From contig NZ_CP109013.1 of assembly GCF_036226745.1 (NCBI RefSeq), forward strand, positions 1,302,001-1,366,000: a stretch of 64,000 nucleotides of DNA, in the 5' to 3' direction. Positions within the stretch are counted from its first letter, which is position 1. Each line of letters begins with the position of its first letter. The stretch comes from Streptomyces sp. NBC_00683 (GTDB lineage Bacteria > Actinomycetota > Actinomycetes > Streptomycetales > Streptomycetaceae). The notes beneath the pieces are model-generated. The model searched no databases. It worked only from the letters and a program-made list of their open reading frames with translations, and was not told the DNA's origin. Shown here piece by piece: positions 52,263 to 60,340 of this stretch. Both the position numbers and the translations under genes were made by a program.

Positions 52263-53168
52263 GTGAAGCCAGTGACGCGTCTTGTTCTTTTCGGTGCGCC
52301 TATCGCCATCGCCGTTTCTATTCTGTTCAGCAGCGGCGACTCCGAGCTGCCCCCGAGCTCCCCGCAGCCGACCGGAACCGCCGGGACCGCCGGGACCGCC
52401 GCGCAGACGGAGAGCCCCGGCCTGAGCGCCGAGAACGACGAGAAGATCGCCGGACTGCCGCCCGGGCTCGCCGCTCCGGCCATGAAGGAGATCGCCTCCC
52501 AGCTGGTGGGCAGCGCCGAGGCCTCGACCCTGGACTGGCGCAGCCAGTACGGGGCGATCGAGGACGTCGGTGACGGCACCGGCTACACCGCGGGAATCAT
52601 CGGTTTCTGCTCCGGTACGAACGACATGCTGCAACTGGTCGAGGCGTACACGAAGGACGATCCGGACAATCCGCTCGCCCCGTTCCTCGCGGCGCTGCGC
52701 GAGGTGGACGGCACGGATTCGCACGAGGGCCTGGACCCCGGCTTCACCGACGCGTGGAAGGCGGCCGCCGAGGACCCGGCGTTCCGCACGGCTCAGAACA
52801 CGATGCGGGACAAGCTCTACTTCGAACCCGCGGTGCGACTGGCGAAGCTGGACGGTCTCGGCACCCTGGGGCAGTTCATCTACTACGACGCGATGGTGCT
52901 CCACGGGCCCGGCGTCGAGGCCGACGGCTTCTACGGCATCCGGGACGCCGCGATGGCCTCGGCGGACACGGCGGCGGAGGGCGGCGACGAGGCGGAGTAC
53001 CTCGGCGCGTTCCTCGACGAGAGCCGGTCCGCGATCCGGGCGCGGAAGGTCCAGCGCGACACGACCCGGATCGACACCGCGCAGCGGGTGTTCCTGCGGG
53101 AGGGCAACCTCGAGCTGAAGAAGCCGCTCGTGTGGCAGGTGTACGGCGAGACGTTCCGCATCCCGTAG
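52263..53168 (+). CDS. GH46 chitosanase
   Basis: A 301-residue chitosan hydrolase. The catalytic pair of GH46 (Glu22 and Asp40 in Streptomyces N174) corresponds to Glu86 in VGSAEASTLDW and Asp104 in AIEDVGDGTGY, with the same 18-residue spacing. Further family blocks are GIIGFCSGTNDMLQLVEAYT and FIYYDAMVLHGPG. The N-terminus (TRLVLFGAPIAIAVSILFSS) is hydrophobic without a clear cleavage site and is followed by a Pro/Thr/Gly/Ala-rich spacer, so the enzyme may be surface-anchored or secreted. The GTG at 52263 lies 64 bases from the divergent HEAT-like gene. Confidence 0.93.
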   Translation: MKPVTRLVLFGAPIAIAVSILFSSGDSELPPSSPQPTGTAGTAGTAAQTESPGLSAENDEKIAGLPPGLAAPAMKEIASQLVGSAEASTLDWRSQYGAIEDVGDGTGYTAGIIGFCSGTNDMLQLVEAYTKDDPDNPLAPFLAALREVDGTDSHEGLDPGFTDAWKAAAEDPAFRTAQNTMRDKLYFEPAVRLAKLDGLGTLGQFIYYDAMVLHGPGVEADGFYGIRDAAMASADTAAEGGDEAEYLGAFLDESRSAIRARKVQRDTTRIDTAQRVFLREGNLELKKPLVWQVYGETFRIP

Positions 53169-53185
53169 GCGCGGGCTCCGGGCCG

Positions 53186-53443
53186 TCAGCCCTCGGCGCG
53201 GCGGCCTCTGCGGAGCCGCTCCCGCTCCTTCTCCGAGAGCCCGCCCCACACGCCGAAGCGCTCGTCATGGGCGAGGGCGTACTCCAGGCAGGCCAGCCGT
53301 CCCTCGCAGGCGTTGCACAACTGCTTGGCCTCACGGGTCGAACTGCCGGGAGCCGGAAAGAAGAACTCGGGTCCTGCCTGGGCGCACAGCGCCGTCTCCT
53401 GCCAGGAGAGCGCGTCGTCGGTCATCATGGTGTTGATCGGCAT
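53186..53443 (-). CDS. wblJ: WhiB-like iron-sulfur transcription factor (WblJ-like)
   Basis: An 85-residue WhiB-family regulator that carries a [4Fe-4S] cluster and binds the main sigma factor. The four ligands are Cys20, Cys43, Cys46 and Cys52 (C-x22-C-x2-C-x5-C), followed by the GVWGG turn at about 64-68 and a basic tail (RERLRRGRRAEG) that contacts DNA. Start could be ATG 53443, 53428 or 53425; none has a strong ribosome site. The wblJ name rests on remembered synteny with the small-laccase region of S. coelicolor. Confidence 0.85.
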   Translation of the reverse strand: MPINTMMTDDALSWQETALCAQAGPEFFFPAPGSSTREAKQLCNACEGRLACLEYALAHDERFGVWGGLSEKERERLRRGRRAEG

Positions 53444-53518
53444 GGGGCACACGGTGCCCCACGCCGATAAACAAGTGATCAATGAACCATCAACGAACTC
53501 CGCGACCGCCGGTTCCGG

Positions 53519-54316
53519 TCAGCTCGGCGGCATCGGCGCGGGCTTGATCACCGCGAACGCCGCGCCCGCGGGATCGGCGAGGTTGGCGATCCTGCCGACG
53601 TTCTCCACGTCCATGGGCGCCAGGGTCACGCGGCCGCCCAGCCGTTCCGCGTCGGCGAGCGTCGCGTCGACGTCCTCCACCGCGAAGTACGGGAGCCAGT
53701 GCGGCCCCGCGACCGCCTCGCTGGGCACGTCGTCGATCTGCACGAGCCCGCCGAACGAGGAGTCGGCGCCCGCACTGCCGGCGGGGCGGACCATCGTGTA
53801 GGAACCCCCGGGGTACGTCATGTCCTCGGTCTCCCAGCCGAAGACCGTCTTGAAGAAGGCGGCGGCCGCGGGCACGTCCGGGGTGTAGAGCTCGGACCAG
53901 ATCAGCGAACCCGGCTCCATGATCATGTCCAGGCCGGTGTTCGTGCCCGGCTGCCACACGCCGAAGTACGCGTCGGCGTTGTCCTTGAAGCCGCCCATGC
54001 GGCCGTAGTCGAGTACATCCATCGGAGGGAACGCCGCGGACCCTCCGGCCTTCTCCACCGTCCGGGCGGTGGCATCCGCGTCGGGGGTCTGGAAGTAGAC
54101 GGACCAGGCGGGCTTCCCCTGGTCCTCGGGCACGGTCATGACACCGGCGACCGTCTTGCCCCGCAGCTGGTACATCCCGTACCCACCGGTCTCGGGGCCA
54201 CCGGGCACCAGCTCCCAGCCGAAGAGGCCCTGGTAGAAGGCCGTGGCCGCGTCGAGGTCGGGTGTGCCGAGGTCGGTCCAGTTGGGGGCGCCGGTGACGA
54301 ATTCGGGGTCGAGCAT
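53519..54316 (-). CDS. Two-domain VOC (glyoxalase-fold) protein
   Basis: A 265-residue protein with two vicinal-oxygen-chelate modules (about 8-125 and 135-260), each with a beta-alpha-beta-beta-beta pattern: WTDLGTPDLDAATAFYQGLF and WSELYTPDVPAAAAFFKTVF. It resembles hydroxylase-type VOC proteins of Streptomyces that act in resistance or modification, but metal ligands are not obvious. ATG at 54316 with GAGGAG upstream. It lies between WhiB and the sulfur operon. Confidence 0.86.
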   Translation of the reverse strand: MLDPEFVTGAPNWTDLGTPDLDAATAFYQGLFGWELVPGGPETGGYGMYQLRGKTVAGVMTVPEDQGKPAWSVYFQTPDADATARTVEKAGGSAAFPPMDVLDYGRMGGFKDNADAYFGVWQPGTNTGLDMIMEPGSLIWSELYTPDVPAAAAFFKTVFGWETEDMTYPGGSYTMVRPAGSAGADSSFGGLVQIDDVPSEAVAGPHWLPYFAVEDVDATLADAERLGGRVTLAPMDVENVGRIANLADPAGAAFAVIKPAPMPPS

Positions 54317-54515
54317 GGTGTGCTCCTCGGGCGAGTCGGATGTCTCGCTCGCCCATCGTGCGGGCATTTCCCTGACCCGCCGAGTCTTGCACCGGGCACT
54401 GACAACCGCAGCCCGCGCAGGGCGACCGGGTACCCGCCCCCTGCCCCCGGTCCCGTTGCGCGCCCGGCCGGACCGGCCGTGGACGGCTTCGGGTCCGGCC
54501 GGGCGCCAGTGGGTG

Positions 54516-55589
54516 TCAGCGTGTGACGCCGAGCGCCGGAAGCACCGTTTCCGCCACCCGGTAGGCCTCCTCCAGCAGCGGGTTCCCGGACAGGATGAAG
54601 GTGTCGACGCCGAGGTCCTCGAACTCCTTGAGGCGTTCGACGACCTGGGCCGTCGAACCGACGACCGCCGTGCCGGGGCCCGGCCGGAACAGGCTCATGC
54701 CCGGCCACATGTTGGGGTGCGTCTCCAGTTCCCGCGCCCTGGCCGGGACCTTGCCGCCGTGCTGGCGGAACTGACGCTGCCAGCCCACCCCGTCCTCGTC
54801 CGCCCGGTCGCCGAGCTGGCGGGCGTACGTCGCCTCGCTCGTGACGTCCAGCAGCCGGTCGGCCGCCGCCCATGCCTCGTCCTCCGTGTCGCGGACGATC
54901 AGGTGGAGACGCAGCCCGATGCGCAGGGTGCGGCCGTACGCGGCCGCCCGCGCCCGTACCCGATCCAGCTTCTCCTTCAGCAGGTGCGGCGGTTCGCCCC
55001 AGGTGAGGAAGACGTCGACGTGCTCGGCCGCCATCTCGATGCCGGGGGCGGACGAGCCGCCGAACCAGAGCGGGATGTGCGGGTCCTGGACGGGCTTCAG
55101 CTCACGGAACGAGGCGCCCGCGTTCTTCAGGTCGTAGAAGCGGCCCTTGTGGTCGAAGACCTCTCCGGCCGTCAGCCGTTTCACGATCGACCAGTACTCG
55201 GCGCTGAGTTCGTACCGTTCGTCGTGCTCCACGTGGAGTCCGTACTCCTGGAGCGACTTCGTGGAGCCGTTGACGACGTTGAAGCGCAGCCGGCCGCCGA
55301 AGAGCTGGTCGAAACTCAGCGCCATCTTGGCCAGCAGCGTGGGCGAGATGAGTCCGGGGTGAACCGCGAGCAGCGGTTTGAAGCGGGTGCTGGTCGAGGC
55401 GGCGAGGGCGCTGCCCAGCGGCCAGACGTCGTACAGGTCGGTGGCGAGCAGGGCACCGCTGTAGCCGAGCTGCTCCACGGTTCCGGCGAGCCGGCTGAGG
55501 TAGCCGAGGTCGGCGGTCCGCCGCCCTTCCGGCTCCCAGGGGTACGCGCCTTCGCGCGGGATGATGTACCAGAGGACTTCGGTCGCCAT
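54516..55589 (-). CDS. SsuD-family flavin-dependent monooxygenase with divergent active site
   Basis: A 357-residue LLM-type FMNH2-dependent enzyme close to alkanesulfonate monooxygenase SsuD. Shared blocks include AAEHVDVFLTWGEPPHLLKE, IGLRLHLIVRDTEDEAWAAA (SsuD Arg226 and His228) and SLFRPGPGTAVVG (SsuD Arg297). SsuD His11, Cys54 and Tyr331 are not retained (IIPREGA, ATDLYDVW and SGNPLLEE). It probably cleaves or oxidises an organosulfur compound other than simple alkanesulfonates. It is the last gene of the operon, five bases after the binding-protein-fold gene. A flavin reductase is not in this operon. Confidence 0.87.
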   Translation of the reverse strand: MATEVLWYIIPREGAYPWEPEGRRTADLGYLSRLAGTVEQLGYSGALLATDLYDVWPLGSALAASTSTRFKPLLAVHPGLISPTLLAKMALSFDQLFGGRLRFNVVNGSTKSLQEYGLHVEHDERYELSAEYWSIVKRLTAGEVFDHKGRFYDLKNAGASFRELKPVQDPHIPLWFGGSSAPGIEMAAEHVDVFLTWGEPPHLLKEKLDRVRARAAAYGRTLRIGLRLHLIVRDTEDEAWAAADRLLDVTSEATYARQLGDRADEDGVGWQRQFRQHGGKVPARARELETHPNMWPGMSLFRPGPGTAVVGSTAQVVERLKEFEDLGVDTFILSGNPLLEEAYRVAETVLPALGVTR

Positions 55590-55594
55590 GCCGC

Positions 55595-56512
55595 TCAGGC
55601 CGCCTTCGTGCCGGAGGCGGAAGCGGCGCCGGCGGCCGCGGTGTCCGCGTGGGCCCGGGCGGTGGCGACATCGACCGGCCGGTCGATGAACCCGGTGCGG
55701 TGGAAGATGTCCGCGGCTTCCTGCTGTTCGGCGATGAACGCGTCGCTGACGGACTCGATCTTCCACGGCAGGGCGCGCAGGGCGGTCTCCCAGTCGTCGG
55801 CGCTCCCGCCCAGGTCGGCGGCGGCGATCTCGGCCGCGGCACGGGGGTTGGCGGCCGCCCAGTCGTCGGCGCGCTGGAGGGCGCGGGTGAGGGCGTCGAT
55901 GATCTCCGGCCGGTTCTCGGCGAGTTCGCGCCGGGTGAAGAAGACGGACCGGTCGGTGATCACGTCACCGGTGGCGACGAGGGTGCGCAGCCCTCCGGTC
56001 CTGCGCGCGGCCGCCAGCTGCGGTCCCTGGGCGACCCATGCGGCGATGTCCCCGGAGCGCAGCAGCTGTTCGCTGTCGTCGGTGCTGCGGACCGCGGTGA
56101 TGTCGTCGGCGTACGAGAGTCCGGCGTCGTCCAGGGCCTTGGCGATCAGATGGGTCTGCCAGGACCCGATGGCGAGGTGGACGGTGGTGCCCCTGAGGTC
56201 GGCGACCGTGCGGACGGGGCTGTCCACCGGGACGAGGAGCGCGCCGTGCTCGGGGCGCGGGGCGGACACGGCGGTGTAGACGAGGTCGTGGCCGGCCGCC
56301 TGCGCGGTGACCGGCGGGGTGGATCCGGTGCCGCCGAAGTCGATGACGCCCTGGGTGAGGAGCTCACCGGTGCGGACCCCGTTGGTGTACGGGTGGAAGG
56401 AGACCGTCTCACCGAGAGCGGCCAGCTCCTCCTGGGCGATGCCGAGGCGGGAGAGGTGGTAGAGGTGGAAGAGGGACGGGTTGCTGCTGTGGACACCGAT
56501 GGTGATGGTCAT
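55595..56512 (-). CDS. Substrate-binding-protein-fold protein without signal peptide
   Basis: A 305-residue SsuA-like periplasmic-binding-fold protein (FHPYTNGVRTGELLTQGVID, TVHLAIGSWQTHLIAKALDD and AAWVAQGPQLAAARR). It starts at the ATG directly after the upstream ATPase stop (TGAATG, same frame), so no signal peptide or lipobox can exist. It has no cysteine, so it cannot be a DszB-type enzyme. It may be a cytosolic substrate carrier or an enzyme evolved from a binding protein. Operon position is between the ATPase and the SsuD-like monooxygenase. Confidence 0.85.
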   Translation of the reverse strand: MTITIGVHSSNPSLFHLYHLSRLGIAQEELAALGETVSFHPYTNGVRTGELLTQGVIDFGGTGSTPPVTAQAAGHDLVYTAVSAPRPEHGALLVPVDSPVRTVADLRGTTVHLAIGSWQTHLIAKALDDAGLSYADDITAVRSTDDSEQLLRSGDIAAWVAQGPQLAAARRTGGLRTLVATGDVITDRSVFFTRRELAENRPEIIDALTRALQRADDWAAANPRAAAEIAAADLGGSADDWETALRALPWKIESVSDAFIAEQQEAADIFHRTGFIDRPVDVATARAHADTAAAGAASASGTKAA

Positions 56513-57283
56513 TCAGATCACTCCGACTTCGGCAACTTCGACAGGGGCGGGGGCAGGGGACGGCGACGGGGCGGGGACGGCATCGACGCCGAGGTCGTTC
56601 AGCAGTCGGCGGCGCAGTGCCGCGAACGCGGGATCGCCGGGGTCCCGCGGCCGGTCGACGGCGACGGTCTCGTCGGTGACGAGCTTCCCGTCGCGGAGCA
56701 CGGCGACGCGGTCCGCGAGCCGTACCGCCTCGTCGACATCGTGGGTGACCAGGAGGACGGCGGGGCGGTGCTTGCGGCACAGCTCCCCCACCAGGTCCTG
56801 CATCTTCAGCCGGGTCAGGGCGTCCAGGGCGGCGAACGGCTCGTCCAGCAGGAGCAGTTCGGGCTCACGCACCAGCGCCCGGGCCAGTGCCACGCGCTGG
56901 GCCTCGCCGCCGGAGAGAGTGGCGGGCCAGGCGTCCGCGTGCCGTTCCAGGCCGACTTCGGCGAGGGCCCTGAGCCCGTGGGCGGAGCGGCTGCGCGGCA
57001 GGGCGACGGTCACATTGGCGAGGACCTTCTTGGACGGCACGAGGCGGGGCTCCTGGAAGACGATGGTGCGGGCCTCGGGGACGAGCACCTCTCCCCCGTC
57101 GGCGCCGTCCAGTGCTCCCAGGATGCGGAGCAGGGTGGTCTTGCCGCTGCCGCTGGCACCCAGCAGGGCGACGAACTCGCCCCGGGCGATGTCGAGCCGG
57201 AGGCCGTCGAGCACGGCCCGGGTGCCGAAGACCCGGCGCAGTCCGCGTACCCGTACGGCGGGCCGCTGTGTTCCGTCGGTCAT
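56513..57283 (-). CDS. Sulfonate/nitrate-type ABC transporter ATP-binding protein
   Basis: A 256-residue ABC ATPase (SsuB/TauB group). Walker A is LLGASGSGKTTLL, the signature ATLSGGEAQRVALARALVRE, Walker B LLLLDEPFAALD and the H-loop LLVTHDVDEAVRLADRV. The C-terminal 20 residues are Pro/Ala/Ser-rich. Its ATG overlaps the permease stop (ATGA), and its stop touches the next ATG. It powers uptake with the adjacent permease and lipoprotein. Confidence 0.93.
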   Translation of the reverse strand: MTDGTQRPAVRVRGLRRVFGTRAVLDGLRLDIARGEFVALLGASGSGKTTLLRILGALDGADGGEVLVPEARTIVFQEPRLVPSKKVLANVTVALPRSRSAHGLRALAEVGLERHADAWPATLSGGEAQRVALARALVREPELLLLDEPFAALDALTRLKMQDLVGELCRKHRPAVLLVTHDVDEAVRLADRVAVLRDGKLVTDETVAVDRPRDPGDPAFAALRRRLLNDLGVDAVPAPSPSPAPAPVEVAEVGVI

Positions 57284-58119
57284 CGTGTCCCTCCTTGCGG
57301 GGAGCGCCAGGGCATCAGGACGCGTTCCAGCAGCCGTACGACGATGTCGGCGGCCAGGCCCAGGAGGCCGTAGATCAGGATGCAGACGGCGAGGATGTCG
57401 GTGCGTGCGTAGCTCTGTGCCTGCGACATCAGATAGCCGATGCCCGCGGTGGCGTTGATCTCCTCGGCGGCGATGAGGGCGATCACGCTGAGCGTCATGG
57501 ACAGCCGCAGCCCGGCCAGGAGGGACGGCAGGGCCCCGGGCAGGACGACCTCCCGCACGATGGCGAGCCTGCTCATCCCGAAGCTGCGCATGGCCTCGAC
57601 GAGCTTGGGATCGGTGTTGCGCACGCCGCTCGACGTGGACACGTACATCGGGAAGGTGGTGGCGACGGCGATGAGCAGGATCTTGGCCGTCTCGTTGATC
57701 CCGAACCAGACCATGAACAGGGGGACCAGCGCGAGGAAGGGGATGGTGCGCAGGGTCTGGAGCGAGGAGTCGAGGAGCTCGTCGCCGAGCCGGGTGAATC
57801 CGGTGGTGATACCGAGGACCAGCCCGGCGGCGAGCCCGAAGAGCAGGCCGATTCCGGACCGGGTCAGGGAGGTGGTGAGCGCGTCGGGCAGCTGCCCGTT
57901 CCCCCACAGCTCCCCCACGGCCCGCAGTACTTCGGCGGGCGACGCCAGCACGTCGGGGGTGAGCAGCCCGGTGGCCGAGGCCACCCACCACAGGGCGAGC
58001 AGGGCCACCGGTCCCAGCGCGCGGACGGTCAGGGCGAAGGGACGGCTGCGCGCTGTGCGGAGTTGGGGCCGGGGGGCGACCAGGTGCTCGGTGCCGGCCG
58101 CTTCGGAGACCGCGCTCAT
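57280..58119 (-). CDS. Sulfonate/nitrate-type ABC transporter permease
   Basis: A 279-residue inner-membrane permease with six or so helices after a soluble N-terminus. The EAA loop for ATPase contact is KLVEAMRSFGMSRLAIVREV then VLPGALPSLLAG. Helices include PVALLALWWVASATGLL and LLIAVATTFPMYVSTSSG. It resembles SsuC/TauC. ATG 58119 overlaps the stop of the lipoprotein gene; the ATPase gene overlaps its stop. Confidence 0.93.
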   Translation of the reverse strand: MSAVSEAAGTEHLVAPRPQLRTARSRPFALTVRALGPVALLALWWVASATGLLTPDVLASPAEVLRAVGELWGNGQLPDALTTSLTRSGIGLLFGLAAGLVLGITTGFTRLGDELLDSSLQTLRTIPFLALVPLFMVWFGINETAKILLIAVATTFPMYVSTSSGVRNTDPKLVEAMRSFGMSRLAIVREVVLPGALPSLLAGLRLSMTLSVIALIAAEEINATAGIGYLMSQAQSYARTDILAVCILIYGLLGLAADIVVRLLERVLMPWRSPQGGTR

Positions 58120-59129
58120 GTCAGCTTCTCGACGTCGAGGAGGTGCGCCGCGACGTCGACCTGTCCCTTGGTGACCTTCTGCTCGGCGTAGAAGGCGGCG
58201 ACGGCCTCGAAGCGTTCGATGTCCTCGGGGCCGATCGGGTCGACCGTGCCGCCCTTGGCGATGATCGCGGTCTGCACCTCTTGGGCCTTGCCGGTGACGG
58301 CGGTGGGGCCGACGTCGGTGAAGACGTTCAGATAGGCGGCGGGATTCTTCTTCTGGCGGGCGCTGGCGTCGTGGAGGTACGTGTAGAGGGCCTTGACGAT
58401 CTCGGGGTGCTTCTCGGCGAAGCCCGTACGCACCGCGTTCAGGCTGTAGTTGTCGGAGCCGATGGCGGCGCCGTCGGCGAGGAAGTGGGCCTTGCCGCTG
58501 CCGATCTCGGCCACGGCGTAGGTGGCCCAGACGGCCCAGGCGTCGACCTTGCCCGCGTTGAACACGGCGGCGGTCTGGTCGGGGCGCAGATAGACCCGCT
58601 CGACCTTGTCCGCCGGGATGCCGGCCTTGGCGAGGGCCTTGAGCAGCAGGTACTCCCCGGTGCCGCCCTGGTTGACGGCGACCTTCTTCCCCACGAGACC
58701 GGCGACGGAGTCGATGCCCGAACCGTTCTGGACCAGGATTCCCTCGCCCGTCGCGTCGGGGTCGACGGCGGTGAAGAACTTGAAGCCGGGGCGCTGGGCG
58801 AGCGAGGTGACGCCCGAGGTGATGGAGCCGGTGGCGAAGTCGAGCTGGTCGGCGTTCATGGCCTGGGCGGCCGGCGCGAAGGGGCCCGCGCTGCCGGTCC
58901 ACTCCACCTTGGCGCCGGCCTTGCCGAGGGCCTTGTCGAGGCTGCCGTCCTTCTTGCCGACGGCGAGGACTCCGGAGTTGCCGGGGTCGGGAATGCGCAC
59001 GGTGACGGTGCTCGCGGCGCCGGATCCGCTGTCGGCCTCGGACGTGCCGCAGGCGCTGAGGGCAAGGAGCGCGGTGACCGTGAGGAGTGCGGGGGCGAGG
59101 GCCGTACGGCCCGGTCGGTGCGAGTTCAT
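58116..59129 (-). CDS. Lipoprotein substrate-binding protein, sulfonate/aromatic-sulfur type
   Basis: A 337-residue extracytoplasmic solute-binding lipoprotein. The lipobox LLALSACG places the lipid-modified Cys near residue 27. The mature domain has the SsuA/NMT1 pattern: NADQLDFATGSITSGVTSLA, VGKKVAVNQGGTGEYLLLKA and YLRPDQTAAVFNAGKVDAWA. It captures the substrate for the adjacent permease and ATPase. Its ATG overlaps the end of the DszB-like gene by four bases (ATGA). Confidence 0.92.
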   Translation of the reverse strand: MNSHRPGRTALAPALLTVTALLALSACGTSEADSGSGAASTVTVRIPDPGNSGVLAVGKKDGSLDKALGKAGAKVEWTGSAGPFAPAAQAMNADQLDFATGSITSGVTSLAQRPGFKFFTAVDPDATGEGILVQNGSGIDSVAGLVGKKVAVNQGGTGEYLLLKALAKAGIPADKVERVYLRPDQTAAVFNAGKVDAWAVWATYAVAEIGSGKAHFLADGAAIGSDNYSLNAVRTGFAEKHPEIVKALYTYLHDASARQKKNPAAYLNVFTDVGPTAVTGKAQEVQTAIIAKGGTVDPIGPEDIERFEAVAAFYAEQKVTKGQVDVAAHLLDVEKLT

Positions 59130-60169
59130 GGTGACAGTGGTCCTCGGGGTTCGGGGGTGGACGTGGGGACGGGGTGGAGCCGGGCGAGGGCTGCTGCCCT
59201 GCGCAGCGGTGCGGGGTCGGCCCACGCCGTGACGTCCACGGGCTCCGGGAGGAAGCCGTGGGCGCGCAGCGCGGTCTCCTGCTCGGCGAGCAGGCCGAGC
59301 CGCTCGGCCGACAGGTCGGGGTGCAGGGTGAGATGGGTGCCGGGGCGGTAGGCGCCCGCGACTCCGTCGGCGCCCGCCCCGGTCTCGGCGCCGAGGATGC
59401 GGTCGACCTCGGCGGGCTGTCCGGTGGCCCAGTCGGCCGCTCGGAGCAGGACGGCGAGGAAGCGGTCGACGAGCCCGGGGTGGTCGTCCAGCAACTGCTG
59501 GTGGACGGTGATGGGTCGGGGCGTTCCGTTGTTGACACGGAACCGGCGGTCGGGCAGCTCGTCGAGTTCCACGGCGACCTCGGCCCCTGTCCTGCGGGCC
59601 GCTTCGACGGCCAGGGCACCCTTGACGTACACCGCGTCCACGTCGCCTCGCCGCAGCGCGTCGAGTTCGGCGGCCCACTGTCCGTGGTGCCCGTCGGCGG
59701 GGACGTCGACGAGTGCGGCGTCGTCCAGGGTCAGACCGGCGGACCCGAGAGCGCCCTCGAACCCGCGCAGCGCCATGGCCCGCCAGAAGTCGATGGCCAG
59801 GGTGTGGGAGGGCACCGCGAGCCGCAGTCCGCGCAGGGCGCCGGCGCCCCTGATCCCGGATCCGGGGGCGACCAGTACGGCCTGGCGTTCCTCGATCCAG
59901 GTCAGACCGATCAGCCGGGTCCGCTCACCACGCGAACGGGCCCACAGGGCGGGCACGTTGCCGCCTTCCCGGAACAGTCCCGGCAGGGCGTGGGTGAAGT
60001 GGGCGCCGCGGTCGGCGTCGGGGTCGGCGTCCTGGAGGGAGCGCACGGCGATGCCGTCGGAGGCGAACTCGTCGCTGAGCCACTGCCGGTCGGCGGCGAT
60101 GCCGGTCGCGGTGGGTACCGGACAGCGGGTGAACCAGAGGGTCCTGGGCAGGACGGCGGAACGCGTCAT
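59126..60169 (-). CDS. DszB-like sulfinate desulfinase
   Basis: A 347-residue cytosolic protein with a binding-protein fold matching 2'-hydroxybiphenyl-2-sulfinate desulfinase (DszB) of the dibenzothiophene 4S pathway. The three catalytic residues of DszB (Cys27, His60, Arg70) align with Cys16 in TRCPVPTA, His57 in GAHFTHALPG and Arg67 in FREGGNVP, keeping the ten-residue His-Arg spacing. RTRLIGLTWIEERQAV and RRGDVDAVYVKGALAVEAA also correspond. The expected reaction is release of sulfite from an aromatic or related sulfinate. It has no signal peptide. First enzyme gene of the operon, 171 bases after a leader peptide; substrate unknown. Confidence 0.82.
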   Translation of the reverse strand: MTRSAVLPRTLWFTRCPVPTATGIAADRQWLSDEFASDGIAVRSLQDADPDADRGAHFTHALPGLFREGGNVPALWARSRGERTRLIGLTWIEERQAVLVAPGSGIRGAGALRGLRLAVPSHTLAIDFWRAMALRGFEGALGSAGLTLDDAALVDVPADGHHGQWAAELDALRRGDVDAVYVKGALAVEAARRTGAEVAVELDELPDRRFRVNNGTPRPITVHQQLLDDHPGLVDRFLAVLLRAADWATGQPAEVDRILGAETGAGADGVAGAYRPGTHLTLHPDLSAERLGLLAEQETALRAHGFLPEPVDVTAWADPAPLRRAAALARLHPVPTSTPEPRGPLSP

Positions 60170-60286
60170 GGGATCTTCCCGAGGGGTCGGCGAAGCAGGA
60201 GGGGCGCACGGGCGCGGCGTCCGGAACCGGCACGGGCCGCGGGGAACGCTCCGGAAGGAACACCGGATGCGGCGGGGCGGGAGAGC

Positions 60287-60316
60287 GGCCGGCCCCGGTC
60301 GGCGTGAACGCCGGCC
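60287..60316 (-). promoter_or_regulatory. Possible attenuator hairpin after the leader peptide
   Basis: GGCCGGC (60287-60293) and GCCGGCC (60310-60316) form a 7-base stem. A competing inner stem of 6 bases (60300-60305 with 60308-60313) uses the same arm. It lies 25 bases past the leader stop and before the DszB-like start, where leader-dependent attenuation would act. This is inferred from position. The rest of the 60170-60340 gap shows no ORF. Confidence 0.35.
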
Positions 60317-60340
60317 AAGAGGTGAAGGGGCTGCGGGGGT

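Noticed and set aside
48797..52573. A 1258-codon open frame on the plus strand opposite the HEAT-like gene
   Set aside because: It is a GC-bias shadow: Arg/Gly/Pro-rich with no recognisable fold, while the minus strand reads as coherent helical repeats with a sensible start.
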